Shown piece by piece: positions 19,011 to 28,766 of a stretch of DNA of 64,000 bases. A program made the translations under genes and the position numbers. The DNA is from Pedobacter mendelii (GTDB lineage Bacteria; Bacteroidota; Bacteroidia; Sphingobacteriales; Sphingobacteriaceae), in the NCBI RefSeq assembly GCF_014635725.1, contig NZ_BMDJ01000003.1, positions 124,001 through 188,000 of the forward strand, given 5' to 3'. Positions within the stretch are counted from its first letter, which is position 1; each line of letters begins with the position of its first letter. Below the pieces are notes generated by a model. The model searched no databases. It saw only the letters and a list, made by a program, of their open reading frames with translations, and was not told the DNA's origin.

Positions 19011-19706
19011 ATGACCAAATATATAAATCAAAACCCTGTTCTTGTTGCTGTAGATTGCATAATTTTTGGTTACGATGGTGAACATCTTAAACTTTTAGTA
19101 ATAAAACGTGCTATAGAGCCGGTAAAAGATCAATGGAGTTTAATGGGTGGCTTTATTGGTACTAACGAAGATTTAGATGGTGCTGCGAAGCGAATTTTAT
19201 TAGAACTTACGGGTTTACATGATGTTTATCTGGAGCAATTGCAGGCTTATGGCCAACCCGATCGTGATCCGATTGAGAGAACGATATCTGTTGTTTATTT
19301 CGCACTTATTGATATCAATAAATACAGCAAGCAAATAAATGATCAATACCATGCAGAATGGTTTGAGCTTAAAAAAGTGCCCGAATTAATTTTTGATCAT
19401 AGTATAATGGTAAAAGCAGCAATGGATAAAATTAGATATCAAGCCGCTTTGCATCCTATTTTATTTGAATTATTGCCAAAGAAATTTACAATTCCTCAAC
19501 TGCAAAATCTATATGAACAAGTTTACGATTCTCCTATTGATAATCGCAATTTCATAAGAAAAATTACCGCCAGCGGATTATTGATTAAACAAACAGAGAA
19601 GGATAAATCAAGCTCGAGAAGGGGGGCATTCTATTTTAAACTTGATAAGTTGAAACACAAAGCACAATTTCAGTCGTTTTTAAGTTTTATATCAAAACCA
19701 AAATAA
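19011..19706 (+). CDS. Nudix-related transcriptional regulator, AraR/NrtR family
   Basis: 231 residues. Residues about 8-140 form a Nudix fold, but the Nudix box (GGFIGTNEDLDGAAKRILLE) lacks the REuxEE catalytic acidic residues, so it is unlikely to hydrolyse nucleotides. The C-terminal third (about 150-231) is a winged-helix domain with LQNLYEQVYDSPIDNRNF and the basic KDKSSSRRGAFYF strand. Established knowledge: Bacteroides AraR, the L-arabinose-responsive repressor, belongs to this Nudix-derived family. The arabinose operon lies 9 kb away and shares an 11-base site with this gene's control region. An NrtR-type NAD regulator is the alternative. Confidence 0.75.
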   Translation: MTKYINQNPVLVAVDCIIFGYDGEHLKLLVIKRAIEPVKDQWSLMGGFIGTNEDLDGAAKRILLELTGLHDVYLEQLQAYGQPDRDPIERTISVVYFALIDINKYSKQINDQYHAEWFELKKVPELIFDHSIMVKAAMDKIRYQAALHPILFELLPKKFTIPQLQNLYEQVYDSPIDNRNFIRKITASGLLIKQTEKDKSSSRRGAFYFKLDKLKHKAQFQSFLSFISKPK

Positions 19707-19707
19707 A

Positions 19708-20484
19708 TTAGTTTAACCTTCTAAATTCAAGGGCAGATATTCCTTTAGTTTTTTTAAAATTACTCATAAAAGAATTCGCTTGCTCAAAACCTAGTATTTC
19801 TGCAATAATTGCAATAGAGTAATCGGTATGGATTAGAAGTTCTTCAGCTTCTCTAATAAGTCTTGCGTATAAAACTTCGGGCAGGTTTTTAGAAAATGCC
19901 TTTTTTAAGAAACCATTTAATTTTCTAGAATTCATACCCATACCTGCTGCATAAAATTCTGTTGAACGTTCCGTTTTAAAATATTGTTCTAAAATAGCTC
20001 TGAAACGCAAAACCTGCTGCAATTCATCTACGCTTAAATCCATTAATTCGGCATTTAGAACTGCAGAAAAACCAAGCAATAATGAAAGGTATTGAGCAAG
20101 ATATGAAACATCTCTTTTTGCAAGGATTTCTCTTTTTAACTGTTCCAGTAAACTATAAGCTTTTTGAGCTTGCGAATTATTTAAATCTCTAAAAGATAAA
20201 GACATAAAAAGATTCCGCGATTGAGAATCTCTATGCTGAAGCAAAAATTCTGAATATAAAAGACTGCTAAAACTTAACCAATATGCAGAATTAACTTCTC
20301 CCTCAAGGCGAATGATACCCTCTTCAGGTATAAAAAATACTCTTCCAGGAGTAAGTACATAATCGCCAGAATTCATACATAACAATCCTGAGGCCTCCTT
20401 AATTATAAGCACCCTTATCGAGTATTCGGCTTTTAGTGCTCTATCTCTTTTAAAATTTCCCTTGATATCTTCTAACTGTATCAT
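19708..20484 (-). CDS. AraC-family transcriptional regulator
   Basis: 258 residues. The N-terminal half is a probable cupin-like sensor (GDYVLTPGRVFFIPEEGIIRL). The C-terminal 90 residues hold two helix-turn-helix motifs: GMNSRKLNGFLKKAFSK, then YSIAIIAEILGFEQANSFMS followed by FKKTKGISALEFRRLN. It converges on the AraR-like gene, one base between stops, so it is not in that operon. No target can be named. Confidence 0.85.
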   Translation of the reverse strand: MIQLEDIKGNFKRDRALKAEYSIRVLIIKEASGLLCMNSGDYVLTPGRVFFIPEEGIIRLEGEVNSAYWLSFSSLLYSEFLLQHRDSQSRNLFMSLSFRDLNNSQAQKAYSLLEQLKREILAKRDVSYLAQYLSLLLGFSAVLNAELMDLSVDELQQVLRFRAILEQYFKTERSTEFYAAGMGMNSRKLNGFLKKAFSKNLPEVLYARLIREAEELLIHTDYSIAIIAEILGFEQANSFMSNFKKTKGISALEFRRLN

Positions 20485-20797
20485 TTCACATCAAAGTATC
20501 TTGTTTTTACTAAGACATTATTACAAGCTTATTGATTACACTAAAAAATAATCTAATCTGTTAAAGTTTTGCAATGTAGCATATTTATAATCTTAAAAAA
20601 GTCAAATACAATCTTTTATACCCATCTTTTTTATTACAAGCGCATAAATTTAAAAATTGTTTATTAGGTTTTAAAATACCTAATTAAATTTAAACACGTC
20701 AAAATTACTTAATTATTAGTAATATTAATACTACTTTTTTTATTAATATTGCTATTTTTTAAAACCATTTTGAAAATCCTTTGTTGTGTACCTTACC
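20485..20797. other. Intergenic stretch without a gene
   Basis: 313 AT-rich bases between the AraC regulator and the small lipoprotein. I see homopolymer A/T runs but no hairpin, ORF or clear promoter. Confidence 0.5.
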
Positions 20798-21163
20798 ATG
20801 AAGAATTTTATAATTATTTCAGTGCTATGTCTTTTTTTTGTTGCATGCGCGAAAGAAATTCCTGAACCAGATGTAGTTAAATTACAAGTGTATTCAACTA
20901 AAATTAAATATGCCAACCATAATGAGCCTGATATTCTTTACTGGTATTTACGTGAAGCTAATAAGGGAGGGTATTTTTATATAACTTCAACAACAGATAT
21001 AAAGAATTTTAGCGATTATACTTTCACGTATGCGGCCAAAATGCCTGAAGATTTATTAGGAAAATCTGCAATTAAAGATATCGTCGTCTTCATAAACCAG
21101 CTGAACGGAGATATGTTTTTTGATATTACCGGCAAAACAGCAATAACATTATTAGGCGAATAG
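20798..21163 (+). CDS. Small hypothetical lipoprotein
   Basis: 121 residues from the ATG at 20798; an upstream in-frame GTG at 20786 would add MYLT, but the signal peptide starts cleanly at MKNFIIISVLCLFFVAC, with lipobox FVAC. The mature part is beta-strand-rich with several Tyr/Trp residues and no recognised motif. Probably an envelope lipoprotein of unknown role. It stands alone between the AraC regulator and the Hsp70-like gene. Confidence 0.65.
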   Translation: MKNFIIISVLCLFFVACAKEIPEPDVVKLQVYSTKIKYANHNEPDILYWYLREANKGGYFYITSTTDIKNFSDYTFTYAAKMPEDLLGKSAIKDIVVFINQLNGDMFFDITGKTAITLLGE

Positions 21164-21238
21164 CTAATTTTATTTGCTATTTTTTATATACTTTCGCAAC
21201 CCGATTTAAAACGGCTAACTAATATTATTTCATAAGCG

Positions 21239-22516
21239 ATGAGTAAGTTTTTATATGGAATTGATTTTGGAACAACCAATTCAGCCCTTTCTATTTTTAA
21301 TGAAGATAAAAAAGAAATCATTTCAACAATTTCCATACCCTCTTTGATTTATTTTAAACATGAGCTAACATCAGCAGATGCAGAAAATTATGTTGTGGGC
21401 GAAAAAGCTATCGAGGAGTATTTAAATGACGGTATGAAAGGTCGTTTCATTAAGTCGATTAAGCAAATCCTATCCAGAAGTACTTTTACTGAAACACGAA
21501 TTCAAAATAGAAGATATAATGCTTCTGATTTAGTGACACTAATTTTAAAAGACCTAAAAAAAACTGCTGATAAAATTACAGGATTCAACTGTACAAAAGC
21601 GGTAATAGGCCGACCTGTATTTTTTGATGATGATAACGCACAAAGAGATACACTAGCACAAACACGTTTAAAAAAAGCTGCCGAAAATGCTGGTTTTACA
21701 GATGTTCGCTTCCAGTTCGAACCTATCGGAGCAGCTTTCGCGTATGAAAGAACTATAACAAAAAAAGAAAAAGTATTAGTTGCAGATTTAGGTGGTGGAA
21801 CAACAGATTTCACTTACCTAATTCTTGATCCCAAAAAAGTTGGTAATCAGAATAGGAAAAACGACATGATAGCTTCAGGCGGCATCTATATTGGTGGCGA
21901 TAGCCTTGATTCGGCTTTTATGTGGGAAAAAGGAACACCCTACTTTGGTAAAAACACAAAATATGAAGCAACAAGAGGGCAAATACTAAGTGTACCTAAA
22001 TCGCTTTTTGCTAATATTTGTTCCTGGGATAAAATGAATTTTTTTAATGGTCAGAAAATCCAAAAAGATATTGAAGATTACTATTACTTTTCGGGTAATG
22101 ATAGAAAATTTAAAAATCTGATTACATTAATAGATAATAACCTGGGTTATTCAGTATTTCAATCTATTGAAAAAACGAAAATCGAACTATCTGATAAATC
22201 TTCGTCAGAATTTATTTATTCAAATATGGGCATTGATATTAACGAAAGCATTTCGCTTACTGAGTATAACTCCGTTATTGAAAAAGACGTTGAAAGAATA
22301 AACGACTACCTTGATAAATTCCTGATAACTTACAATATAAATCCGTTAGATATTGATTGTCTTTTCCTAACTGGAGGTACATCAATGGTTGCTGCGATTC
22401 AAAATTTATTTAAAAATAAGTTTCCACATACACCTTTGAATTCAGGTGATAATTTTAAAAGTGTTGCAAAAGGATTAGCCTATAGTGGTTACCTGTTTGG
22501 AACTGAACAAAATTAA
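21239..22516 (+). CDS. Hsp70/actin-fold protein, YegD-like
   Basis: 425 residues. The actin-like ATPase phosphate motifs are GIDFGTTNSALSIF (residues 7-20), VLVADLGGGTTDFTYL, and FLTGGTSMVAA near the C-terminus, with the adenosine region FEPIGAAFAYE. It is shorter than DnaK and lacks the peptide-binding beta domain and lid, as in YegD-type proteins. Cytoplasmic, presumably ATP-binding, exact role unknown. Single-gene unit facing the carboxylesterase gene with one base between stops. Confidence 0.82.
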   Translation: MSKFLYGIDFGTTNSALSIFNEDKKEIISTISIPSLIYFKHELTSADAENYVVGEKAIEEYLNDGMKGRFIKSIKQILSRSTFTETRIQNRRYNASDLVTLILKDLKKTADKITGFNCTKAVIGRPVFFDDDNAQRDTLAQTRLKKAAENAGFTDVRFQFEPIGAAFAYERTITKKEKVLVADLGGGTTDFTYLILDPKKVGNQNRKNDMIASGGIYIGGDSLDSAFMWEKGTPYFGKNTKYEATRGQILSVPKSLFANICSWDKMNFFNGQKIQKDIEDYYYFSGNDRKFKNLITLIDNNLGYSVFQSIEKTKIELSDKSSSEFIYSNMGIDINESISLTEYNSVIEKDVERINDYLDKFLITYNINPLDIDCLFLTGGTSMVAAIQNLFKNKFPHTPLNSGDNFKSVAKGLAYSGYLFGTEQN

Positions 22517-22517
22517 A

Positions 22518-24155
22518 CTACTTTAAATAAGTTTTATCCAGAAACAGATATCTTGCCCGTTCAGTTTCCTTTTCAATAACTTCAGCAGTGTTCAAACCTA
22601 TATTAATATAATGCACTGAATTTCTAGTAACGGGCGACCACTTAGGCAACCCATCTCCGTTAGGATTTCCTGTTTTAATAAAATTGGCAAAGTACTCAAG
22701 CATTGTATCCGAAATTTTGTGGTCTTCTGCAGTCCATGCATAAACAGGATTGGTGCTTAAGTTTCCCATTGCATATTCGATTTCGAATGCATGTGGAGCA
22801 CCTTCCGAAATTAATTGTTTTGGTGCGGGTTTAGCGTTTGCTGCATTCATGCTAATTCCACCAGCCAAACCAGGAGTTGCCTGAGCAAACTTAGCCATCA
22901 TTGGTGGCTTTGATTTCGAAAACAGGTAACGATAAACGGGTTTTTTACTTGTACTAACTTGCATATCCAGCCATTTCCAGGTGCTGTAGGCAATAAACCT
23001 GTCGCTTGCCAAAGCCGTTGCAGAAACAACAACTTCTTCGGGATTTGTAGCAGGATATAGTTTCAAAACTTCATCTGCCTGCTGTGGATATAACTGCTTT
23101 AACTTTTTAGTGTAATTTTCTACACTTGGCGTATCTCTGCCCATTACAGCCTGAAAAGAAACTTCGGCGGAATTCCAACCAGCAAGTAATGGCACTTGAG
23201 CTTGTTCTCCGGCGGCGAATATTTCTACTAAATTTTTATTTAGAAAATAACCATCAATATTTGCAGCAGTTTTGAAAGCACCTTGTTTTGAAGATTCTTC
23301 CAATAATTTTTCAGCAGGTAAAGCTCTCAATTCGGCTAATGATTTTACGCCTGTTTTTTCTGCAAAAGCCAAACCATTTTTTTCTGCAGCATCAAGCGTA
23401 ATTGGTGCAAGTGTAGGATTTATCATTGCGCCGCTCTCTCCTATTGCGCCGGCAAAAAGCTTTTTCGATAATGGAGATGCCATTTGTGCAGAAACAGAAA
23501 TCGAACCTGCAGATTCTCCGGCTATAGTTACTTTTTTAGGATCACCTCCAAAATTTTTAATATTTTCCTGTACCCAAAGTAAGGCCATACGTTGATCTAA
23601 TAAACCATAATTACCCGATGATTTATTTAATGATTCTTTTGTAAGTTCAGGATGCGCAATGAAACCAAAAACACCTAATCTATAATTTACCGTTAGTACA
23701 ACGATACCCTTTTTTGCCATCGCTTCGCCATCATAGCGAGGTTCTGAACCATCACCAGCAACATAACCTCCTCCATAAAAATAAACCAATACAGGTAATT
23801 TATCTTTAAAGGTTTTTGAGGGTGTCCAAACATTTAGGTATAAACAATCCTCACTCCCTCCAGAAGAACGGAAGCCCATATCGCCAAACGGTTTCTTTTG
23901 CATTGCGTTACCGCCAAATTTGTCCGCTTTTCGAATTTCTGTCCAATTATTTACAGGTTCGGGTGCTTTCCATCGTAAATTACCAACCGGAGCTTTTGCA
24001 AAAGGTATGCCTTTAAATGTTATTATACTTTTATCTTCTTTGGTACCTTCTAATATGCCGTTGGAAATTCTCACCTGAACTTTTTCAGCCGTTTGAGCGA
24101 AAGTATTCATGGGTAAAATGAATGCAGAAATCAAAAATAAATAAACAAATTTCAT
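22518..24155 (-). CDS. Type B carboxylesterase, secreted
   Basis: 545 residues with a signal peptide ending near TFAQ (residue 21). The alpha/beta hydrolase features are oxyanion-hole strand PVLVYFYGGGYVAG (121-134), nucleophile elbow GESAG with Ser215, and the C-terminal catalytic His in GAPHAFEIEYAMGN. SEDCLYLNVWTP is the second family signature. It hydrolyses carboxylic esters in the periplasm or outside the cell; possible targets are acylated plant polysaccharides, given the sugar-rich surroundings. No obvious operon partner. Confidence 0.88.
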   Translation of the reverse strand: MKFVYLFLISAFILPMNTFAQTAEKVQVRISNGILEGTKEDKSIITFKGIPFAKAPVGNLRWKAPEPVNNWTEIRKADKFGGNAMQKKPFGDMGFRSSGGSEDCLYLNVWTPSKTFKDKLPVLVYFYGGGYVAGDGSEPRYDGEAMAKKGIVVLTVNYRLGVFGFIAHPELTKESLNKSSGNYGLLDQRMALLWVQENIKNFGGDPKKVTIAGESAGSISVSAQMASPLSKKLFAGAIGESGAMINPTLAPITLDAAEKNGLAFAEKTGVKSLAELRALPAEKLLEESSKQGAFKTAANIDGYFLNKNLVEIFAAGEQAQVPLLAGWNSAEVSFQAVMGRDTPSVENYTKKLKQLYPQQADEVLKLYPATNPEEVVVSATALASDRFIAYSTWKWLDMQVSTSKKPVYRYLFSKSKPPMMAKFAQATPGLAGGISMNAANAKPAPKQLISEGAPHAFEIEYAMGNLSTNPVYAWTAEDHKISDTMLEYFANFIKTGNPNGDGLPKWSPVTRNSVHYINIGLNTAEVIEKETERARYLFLDKTYLK

Positions 24156-25076
24156 AATATTAGATCAGTGTAGTATGATTTTCTATTAAGGTAGCTGTTA
24201 TAAATTGAAATTTTTGCAGGTAACCAACTTTTTATATAGCAGATTATAGATTAATAAAAATCTCATAAAAAATTAAATGTCGCAATTTTACGTGCAACTT
24301 TAATTTCTCCTATTTTTTAAACATTTACAAATTGCATTTTCGATTCATCATAACGAGTGCCGGAGGTTTTAACAACAGGAATGTAGCTATCCCAGGATAA
24401 GGAACTAGAAGATTAGTAAAAACCAACGAAGGATGATTAATTTTTATATCACGATTTGCATAAAGCAAGGTACTACAACCTTTAATAATTAATGAAATTT
24501 TGTAGAAATCCCTGCGATGTAAGAAAATGACTAACACCTGCCTTCATCCATTTTAGAAACGCTAAACTGGATAGAATCTGGCTGCACACTTTTTAATTGC
24601 ACAGATTTAATATCGATTCCAATTTGTTTCTGCATTTAAGAATTAAACATTTCAAAGTAAAAAATTACCCATCGAAATATTTAATAGTTATCAGCTTTTC
24701 TTACCGCCAAAAATAACACAGAAAACGCTAAAACCACCTGCGATGAAAACAACGCCAAGTATAAAATTAAGTGTATCGCCCATTTGGTTAAGGTATGTTT
24801 AATAAATGACATTAAACAGACTTTAAGAATTTTTAGCATTCTATTTTGGAATAAAATGCTTCGGTGGTATTTTATCAGCAATTGCTTGATTTTTAAATGA
24901 ATCATCTTATGCCATTAAGATTGACATTACTACTTCACTTAATATTTTGGATAACATTAAGATAGGTGATTTAGATTCTGACGCCTACCAATTGATGGAG
25001 GAAGTTATTAAAATTGAAAAAACATGTTTAAATTAATACACAATTTGTAACTACGCTCGATAATTATAAAAGTATT
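24156..25076. other. Gene-poor stretch with possible gene remnants
   Basis: 921 bases between carboxylesterase and trehalase. It contains short coding-like pieces that do not form a full gene. On the minus strand, 24535-24636 encodes 33 residues beginning MQKQIGIDIKSVQLKSVQ. On the plus strand, 24892-25035 is open and ends in DLDSDAYQLMEEVIKIEK but has no ATG. A 70-residue minus ORF at 24325-24537 is not convincing. The look is of decayed genes, but I cannot identify parents. One small ORF is listed separately. Confidence 0.4.
24691..24783 (-). CDS. Possible 30-residue single-helix membrane protein
   Basis: An ATG-initiated 30-codon frame encodes MGDTLNFILGVVFIAGG followed by SVFCVIFGGKKS: one hydrophobic helix with a short acidic N-terminus and a basic C-terminal tail, the pattern of bacterial small membrane proteins. 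It overlaps a longer minus-strand frame whose translation looks random. No neighbour partner or ribosome-binding signal supports it, so this is a candidate only. Confidence 0.3.
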   Translation of the reverse strand: MGDTLNFILGVVFIAGGFSVFCVIFGGKKS

Positions 25077-26639
25077 TTATTGTTGAGGTAATTTATTCAA
25101 TAGCTTTAACAAAACGCCATTAGTCCAACCGAAACCATCTTGAAGCGGATATTCTCCTCCACCACCCTTGCTATTAAAATTTACTACGTTGTATTTTTCC
25201 ATTAGCTTACCGGTTTGTTTAAAAACAGATATGTTCTGATTAACCCATCGCTGAGTTATCGTATTTGCAAACTTTTTGTAACCATAATTATCCAAACCCA
25301 TAATGCTTACCCATTGCAGAGGTGCCCATGCATTGGGAGCATCCCATTGCTCTCCAGTAGTTTTTAAAGTAGTTGCCAATCCACCTGATTTCAAAAATTT
25401 TGCCTTAACTTTTAATGAAACAAACTTTGCCTGAACAGGTGTAGCGATTTTGAAATACAAAGGAAATAATGCAGCAAGCGTTTCTTGCTTTGAAAAACTT
25501 TGATTTTTCCAATTGTAATCTGTAAAGAAATTCAAATCCTTATTCCAAAAATATTTTAAAATGGCTGCTTTACGATTTTTTGCTTTTAGTGTAAATAAAT
25601 TTGCCTTTTTCACATTACCCGATTGTTGATTTGCTAACGCAATTACGATTTCGAGATTATACATTAATGTGTTTAAATCTACAGGCAATAAATCTGTAGT
25701 AATAATTTGGCTGTAGCTGTTACCATCGGCAAACCAACGGCTGCTGAAATCCCAACCTGATTCTGCTGCCGAACGAACATTGCGCAAAAAAACATCAGGC
25801 GCTTGCTTTGTTTTCTTAGATGCTTCAAAATCTTCTTTGAAAGATTCTTCTCTTGGCCAATCTCCTGCATCGTAGTATCTATTCAATATACTTCCATCCG
25901 TTAATTTTACTACATGCCCTAATGCCCTGCCTTTATCAAGTTTTTCTATGCCTTTCATCCAAAAATTATACTCTAATTCAAGTACATCTTTATAATCACT
26001 TAGCTTAACTTTTTTATTGCTATTGACTAACAATTGAACCATTAAAGAGAAAAATGGCGGTTGAGAACGAGTTAAATAATAACTTCTGTTTCCATTCGGA
26101 ATGAAGCCATACTTTTTAATTAGGTAAGCGAAATTATCTACCATATCTTTAATTACCTGCGTTTTACCTGCTCTTTGCAAACCCAACATTGTAAAATAAG
26201 AATCCCAGTAATAAATTTCTCTAAATCTTCCTCCTGGAACAATGTATGGTTTTGGCAAAGGAAGCAAAGAAGTTGTGTATAAAGAAACAGTATCAGGATT
26301 TCGCTTTAAAACTTGCCAAAGTGTATCCAAATGCTTTTCTATTCCAGCTTTAATATCCGATTGACAGAGCGTCGTATGGCTTTCTGGCAAGCTAAAATAT
26401 TGATTAACAAATTGTTTTAAATCGAAATCTTTTAAATTCTTCTGAGAAGAATATGCATCCATAATTACTGCAGTTTGCTGTTTTGGTATTGCATCTGCAA
26501 AAGATTTACTATCAGGATATATACCCGACAATTGCACTTTTTCGAATAAACCCGGGTAAGTTAGCCTCGGACTTAATTCCTGTTGGGCAAAAACATGATG
26601 GGAAACAAGCAGAAAACTAAATAAAATTATTTTTCTCAT
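25077..26639 (-). CDS. treA: Periplasmic trehalase, GH37
   Basis: 520 residues from the ATG at 26639, chosen because MRKIILFSFLLVSHHVFAQQ is a clean signal peptide; a longer frame opens at 26669. Both trehalase signatures are present: PGGRFREIYYWDSYFTMLGL and QWDAPNAWAPLQ. The catalytic Asp is in the DSGWDFSSRW-like region (here ESGWDFSSRWF), and the C-terminal GGGGEYPLQDGFGWTNG loop is typical. It hydrolyses alpha,alpha-trehalose to two glucose molecules outside the cytoplasm. Single-gene unit. Confidence 0.92.
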   Translation of the reverse strand: MRKIILFSFLLVSHHVFAQQELSPRLTYPGLFEKVQLSGIYPDSKSFADAIPKQQTAVIMDAYSSQKNLKDFDLKQFVNQYFSLPESHTTLCQSDIKAGIEKHLDTLWQVLKRNPDTVSLYTTSLLPLPKPYIVPGGRFREIYYWDSYFTMLGLQRAGKTQVIKDMVDNFAYLIKKYGFIPNGNRSYYLTRSQPPFFSLMVQLLVNSNKKVKLSDYKDVLELEYNFWMKGIEKLDKGRALGHVVKLTDGSILNRYYDAGDWPREESFKEDFEASKKTKQAPDVFLRNVRSAAESGWDFSSRWFADGNSYSQIITTDLLPVDLNTLMYNLEIVIALANQQSGNVKKANLFTLKAKNRKAAILKYFWNKDLNFFTDYNWKNQSFSKQETLAALFPLYFKIATPVQAKFVSLKVKAKFLKSGGLATTLKTTGEQWDAPNAWAPLQWVSIMGLDNYGYKKFANTITQRWVNQNISVFKQTGKLMEKYNVVNFNSKGGGGEYPLQDGFGWTNGVLLKLLNKLPQQ

Positions 26640-26725
26640 AATGATAACATTGTTAAGAAAGGTATGCATTTCTCTTCAAATTTTATGTTAGCTTTAATTT
26701 AAAAACCAAATAATCAAACATACCA

Positions 26726-27184
26726 ATGAAAATTAATGCACTTTCTGTGATTATAATTTTAACATTTTTAGCCTGTAATCAACCACAAATTAAAGTTAAC
26801 GATACTGTTTTAAAAATTAATGGCACCTGGAAATTAGTATCAAGTTTGTGCATAACAAAAGGAGATACGGTTAATACATCGCCCTCAAAAAAAGTAGAAA
26901 TGATAAAAATCATAAACGATACTCATTTCGCATTCTTTAAGCATAATTTAAACAAGGGAAAAGGTGTTGAAGAAGTTTACGATTCGGGTAGTGGAACTTA
27001 TTTAATAAATGGAAATAATTATATTGAACATTTAGAATATTGCAGTGCAAGAGAATGGGAAAACCATGATTTTAAATTCATTTTAAAATTAAAAAATGAT
27101 ACTTTGATTCAGAGCGGAATTGAGAAATTGGTAACTTTAAAAGTTGATAGAGAAATTGTAGAAATTTATGTAAGAAAAAAATAA
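26726..27184 (+). CDS. Hypothetical lipoprotein, lipocalin-like
   Basis: 152 residues with a lipoprotein signal (LTFLAC, Cys17). The mature protein starts its barrel with INGTWKLVSSLC, a lipocalin-like opening seen in many Bacteroidota lipoproteins, followed by alternating strands ending in EIVEIYVRKK. Ligand and role unknown. It converges on the histidine kinase with a three-base gap. Confidence 0.6.
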   Translation: MKINALSVIIILTFLACNQPQIKVNDTVLKINGTWKLVSSLCITKGDTVNTSPSKKVEMIKIINDTHFAFFKHNLNKGKGVEEVYDSGSGTYLINGNNYIEHLEYCSAREWENHDFKFILKLKNDTLIQSGIEKLVTLKVDREIVEIYVRKK

Positions 27185-27187
27185 TTA

Positions 27188-28381
27188 TTAAACAGGAATT
27201 TTTAAGGTAAAACAAGTCTCAGTTTCTGTAGATGAAACACTGATGGTTCCGTTATGTGCTTTCGATATTTCTGATGCTATAAAAAGGCCCAAACCCAAAC
27301 CTTTTTTATTCTGATCTTCATTACCACGAGAAAACGGCTGAAATAATCGTTCCATAGCTGCAGTAGAAATTTGCTTTCCCGTGTTAATAACTGATAACTC
27401 AAATCCTTCGTCATTGCTTATTGCTTTAACATTAATAGGAGCATTAACATTTCCATAGCTTAACGCATTGCCTAGCAAATTAGAAAAAAGCTGAGCAATA
27501 CGTTTTCCATCACAGTTAACAGGTTTTTGCAAATCAAATAAGACATTAATTTCACGTTGTGGAAAGTTAGCTTCCAGCTCTGCAACTACTTCTACCAAAA
27601 TGGTTTCAATAGCCTCGTTTTCTTTTTTATTTAAGAGTATTCCTTCTCCAAATCTTCCGCTTGCAAAATCAAGCATATTTTCAATCAATCCATTCATCCG
27701 ATGGGAGGACCTTTGAATAATACTTATAATTTTTTGAATCTTTTCATCTTTGGATAAATGATTTAAAAGTTGTGCACTGTTTAATATCGCATTAAGCGGG
27801 TTACGCAAATCATGACCTAAAACGCCAATAAAATGCTCCCTTAATTCGGCAATATACCTTTCTTCAAAAAGATTTTGGTCTGATAAACTAACCTTTTCAA
27901 TAGCATCTAGGTGAAAAGCTATCAAATCTGAGAAAAGATCAAACATCCCCAATATTTCGGGTGTATTGATTACGTTTGGTTTAGGATCTATTGCACACAG
28001 CGTACCAAAATAATCCCCCGATTTAAGTCGAATTGGAACAGAAATATAACTTTGAAAACCATACAATAATGGCGTATGGTGATTAGCAAATTTTGCATCT
28101 TCAGCTACATGATTAATAACCACCGGATTATGGTGTTGGCGAATTTCATTGCAAATAGTTGTTTCTAATTTTAATTCTCCACCAGGTTTTAATCCAAAAT
28201 TAATATGATCTAATAAGGCACAAGCTACCCATTTATCATCCGTTACACGGGCAACGGCAGCAAAACCCATACCGGTAGTTCTGCAAATAACTTGTAGAAT
28301 ATTTGCAACAGCAGGAATATTAGAAATGGCCTCAATATCAGCCTTAATGTTTAGTGGAGTTTGCGATGATCTATGATTCAC
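27188..28381 (-). CDS. GAF-domain sensor histidine kinase, cytoplasmic
   Basis: 397 residues without membrane helices. Residues about 20-165 are a GAF domain (ANILQVICRTTGMGFAAVAR, then FQSYISVPIRLKSGDYFGTLCAID). The HisKA helix carries the phospho-acceptor in VLGHDLRNPLNAIL, and the HATPase part shows LLGNALSYGN (N-box) and KGLGLGLFIASEISKAH (G-box). An orphan kinase: no response regulator is adjacent, so the partner is elsewhere. The GAF ligand cannot be inferred. Confidence 0.88.
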   Translation of the reverse strand: MNHRSSQTPLNIKADIEAISNIPAVANILQVICRTTGMGFAAVARVTDDKWVACALLDHINFGLKPGGELKLETTICNEIRQHHNPVVINHVAEDAKFANHHTPLLYGFQSYISVPIRLKSGDYFGTLCAIDPKPNVINTPEILGMFDLFSDLIAFHLDAIEKVSLSDQNLFEERYIAELREHFIGVLGHDLRNPLNAILNSAQLLNHLSKDEKIQKIISIIQRSSHRMNGLIENMLDFASGRFGEGILLNKKENEAIETILVEVVAELEANFPQREINVLFDLQKPVNCDGKRIAQLFSNLLGNALSYGNVNAPINVKAISNDEGFELSVINTGKQISTAAMERLFQPFSRGNEDQNKKGLGLGLFIASEISKAHNGTISVSSTETETCFTLKIPV

Positions 28382-28583
28382 TTGTATATTTTCTTTACTG
28401 TTTCAGTATAAAAATCCGTAATTCTTTTAATGTTTTCAAAAAGCAAAGATATTCTTATATTAAAAAGTATTTATACGCAAAATAACGGTTATTTAACGGT
28501 ATTATTTTTAATTAAACAAATTCATTAGGTAATTAAAAAAATCCAAATTACATAATTAGTCTAATGGAGATTACCTTTACAAA

Positions 28584-28766
28584 ATGAAAAGATTGAACAG
28601 CGATACCTCAAGCGAAGAACTTCAGGAAATTAAGAAAGGTGATTTAGTTACCGATACTTTCAGCAAAACAGGTTTAGTAGAGCGTATAGAGATAATTGAT
28701 GATGGATTATACAGAATTTATGAATTTAACCTCGTTACCGGAAGAACGATTACGGTAAAAAAATAG
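28584..28766 (+). CDS. Small hypothetical beta protein
   Basis: 60 residues, no signal peptide or membrane segment. EIKKGDLVTDTFSKTGLVER is followed by strands ending YRIYEFNLVTGRTITVKK, which reads like a small SH3-like or KOW-like beta barrel. A similar arrangement occurs in the 66-residue product at 37986. A hairpin (AGAGGGG/CCCCTCT, 28769-28791) follows the stop directly but lacks a T run. Function unknown. Confidence 0.5.
   Translation: MKRLNSDTSSEELQEIKKGDLVTDTFSKTGLVERIEIIDDGLYRIYEFNLVTGRTITVKK

Noticed and set aside
24325..24537. 70-residue minus-strand ORF
   Set aside because: Composition looks random, with no start signal or family resemblance; kept only as part of the gene-poor stretch.
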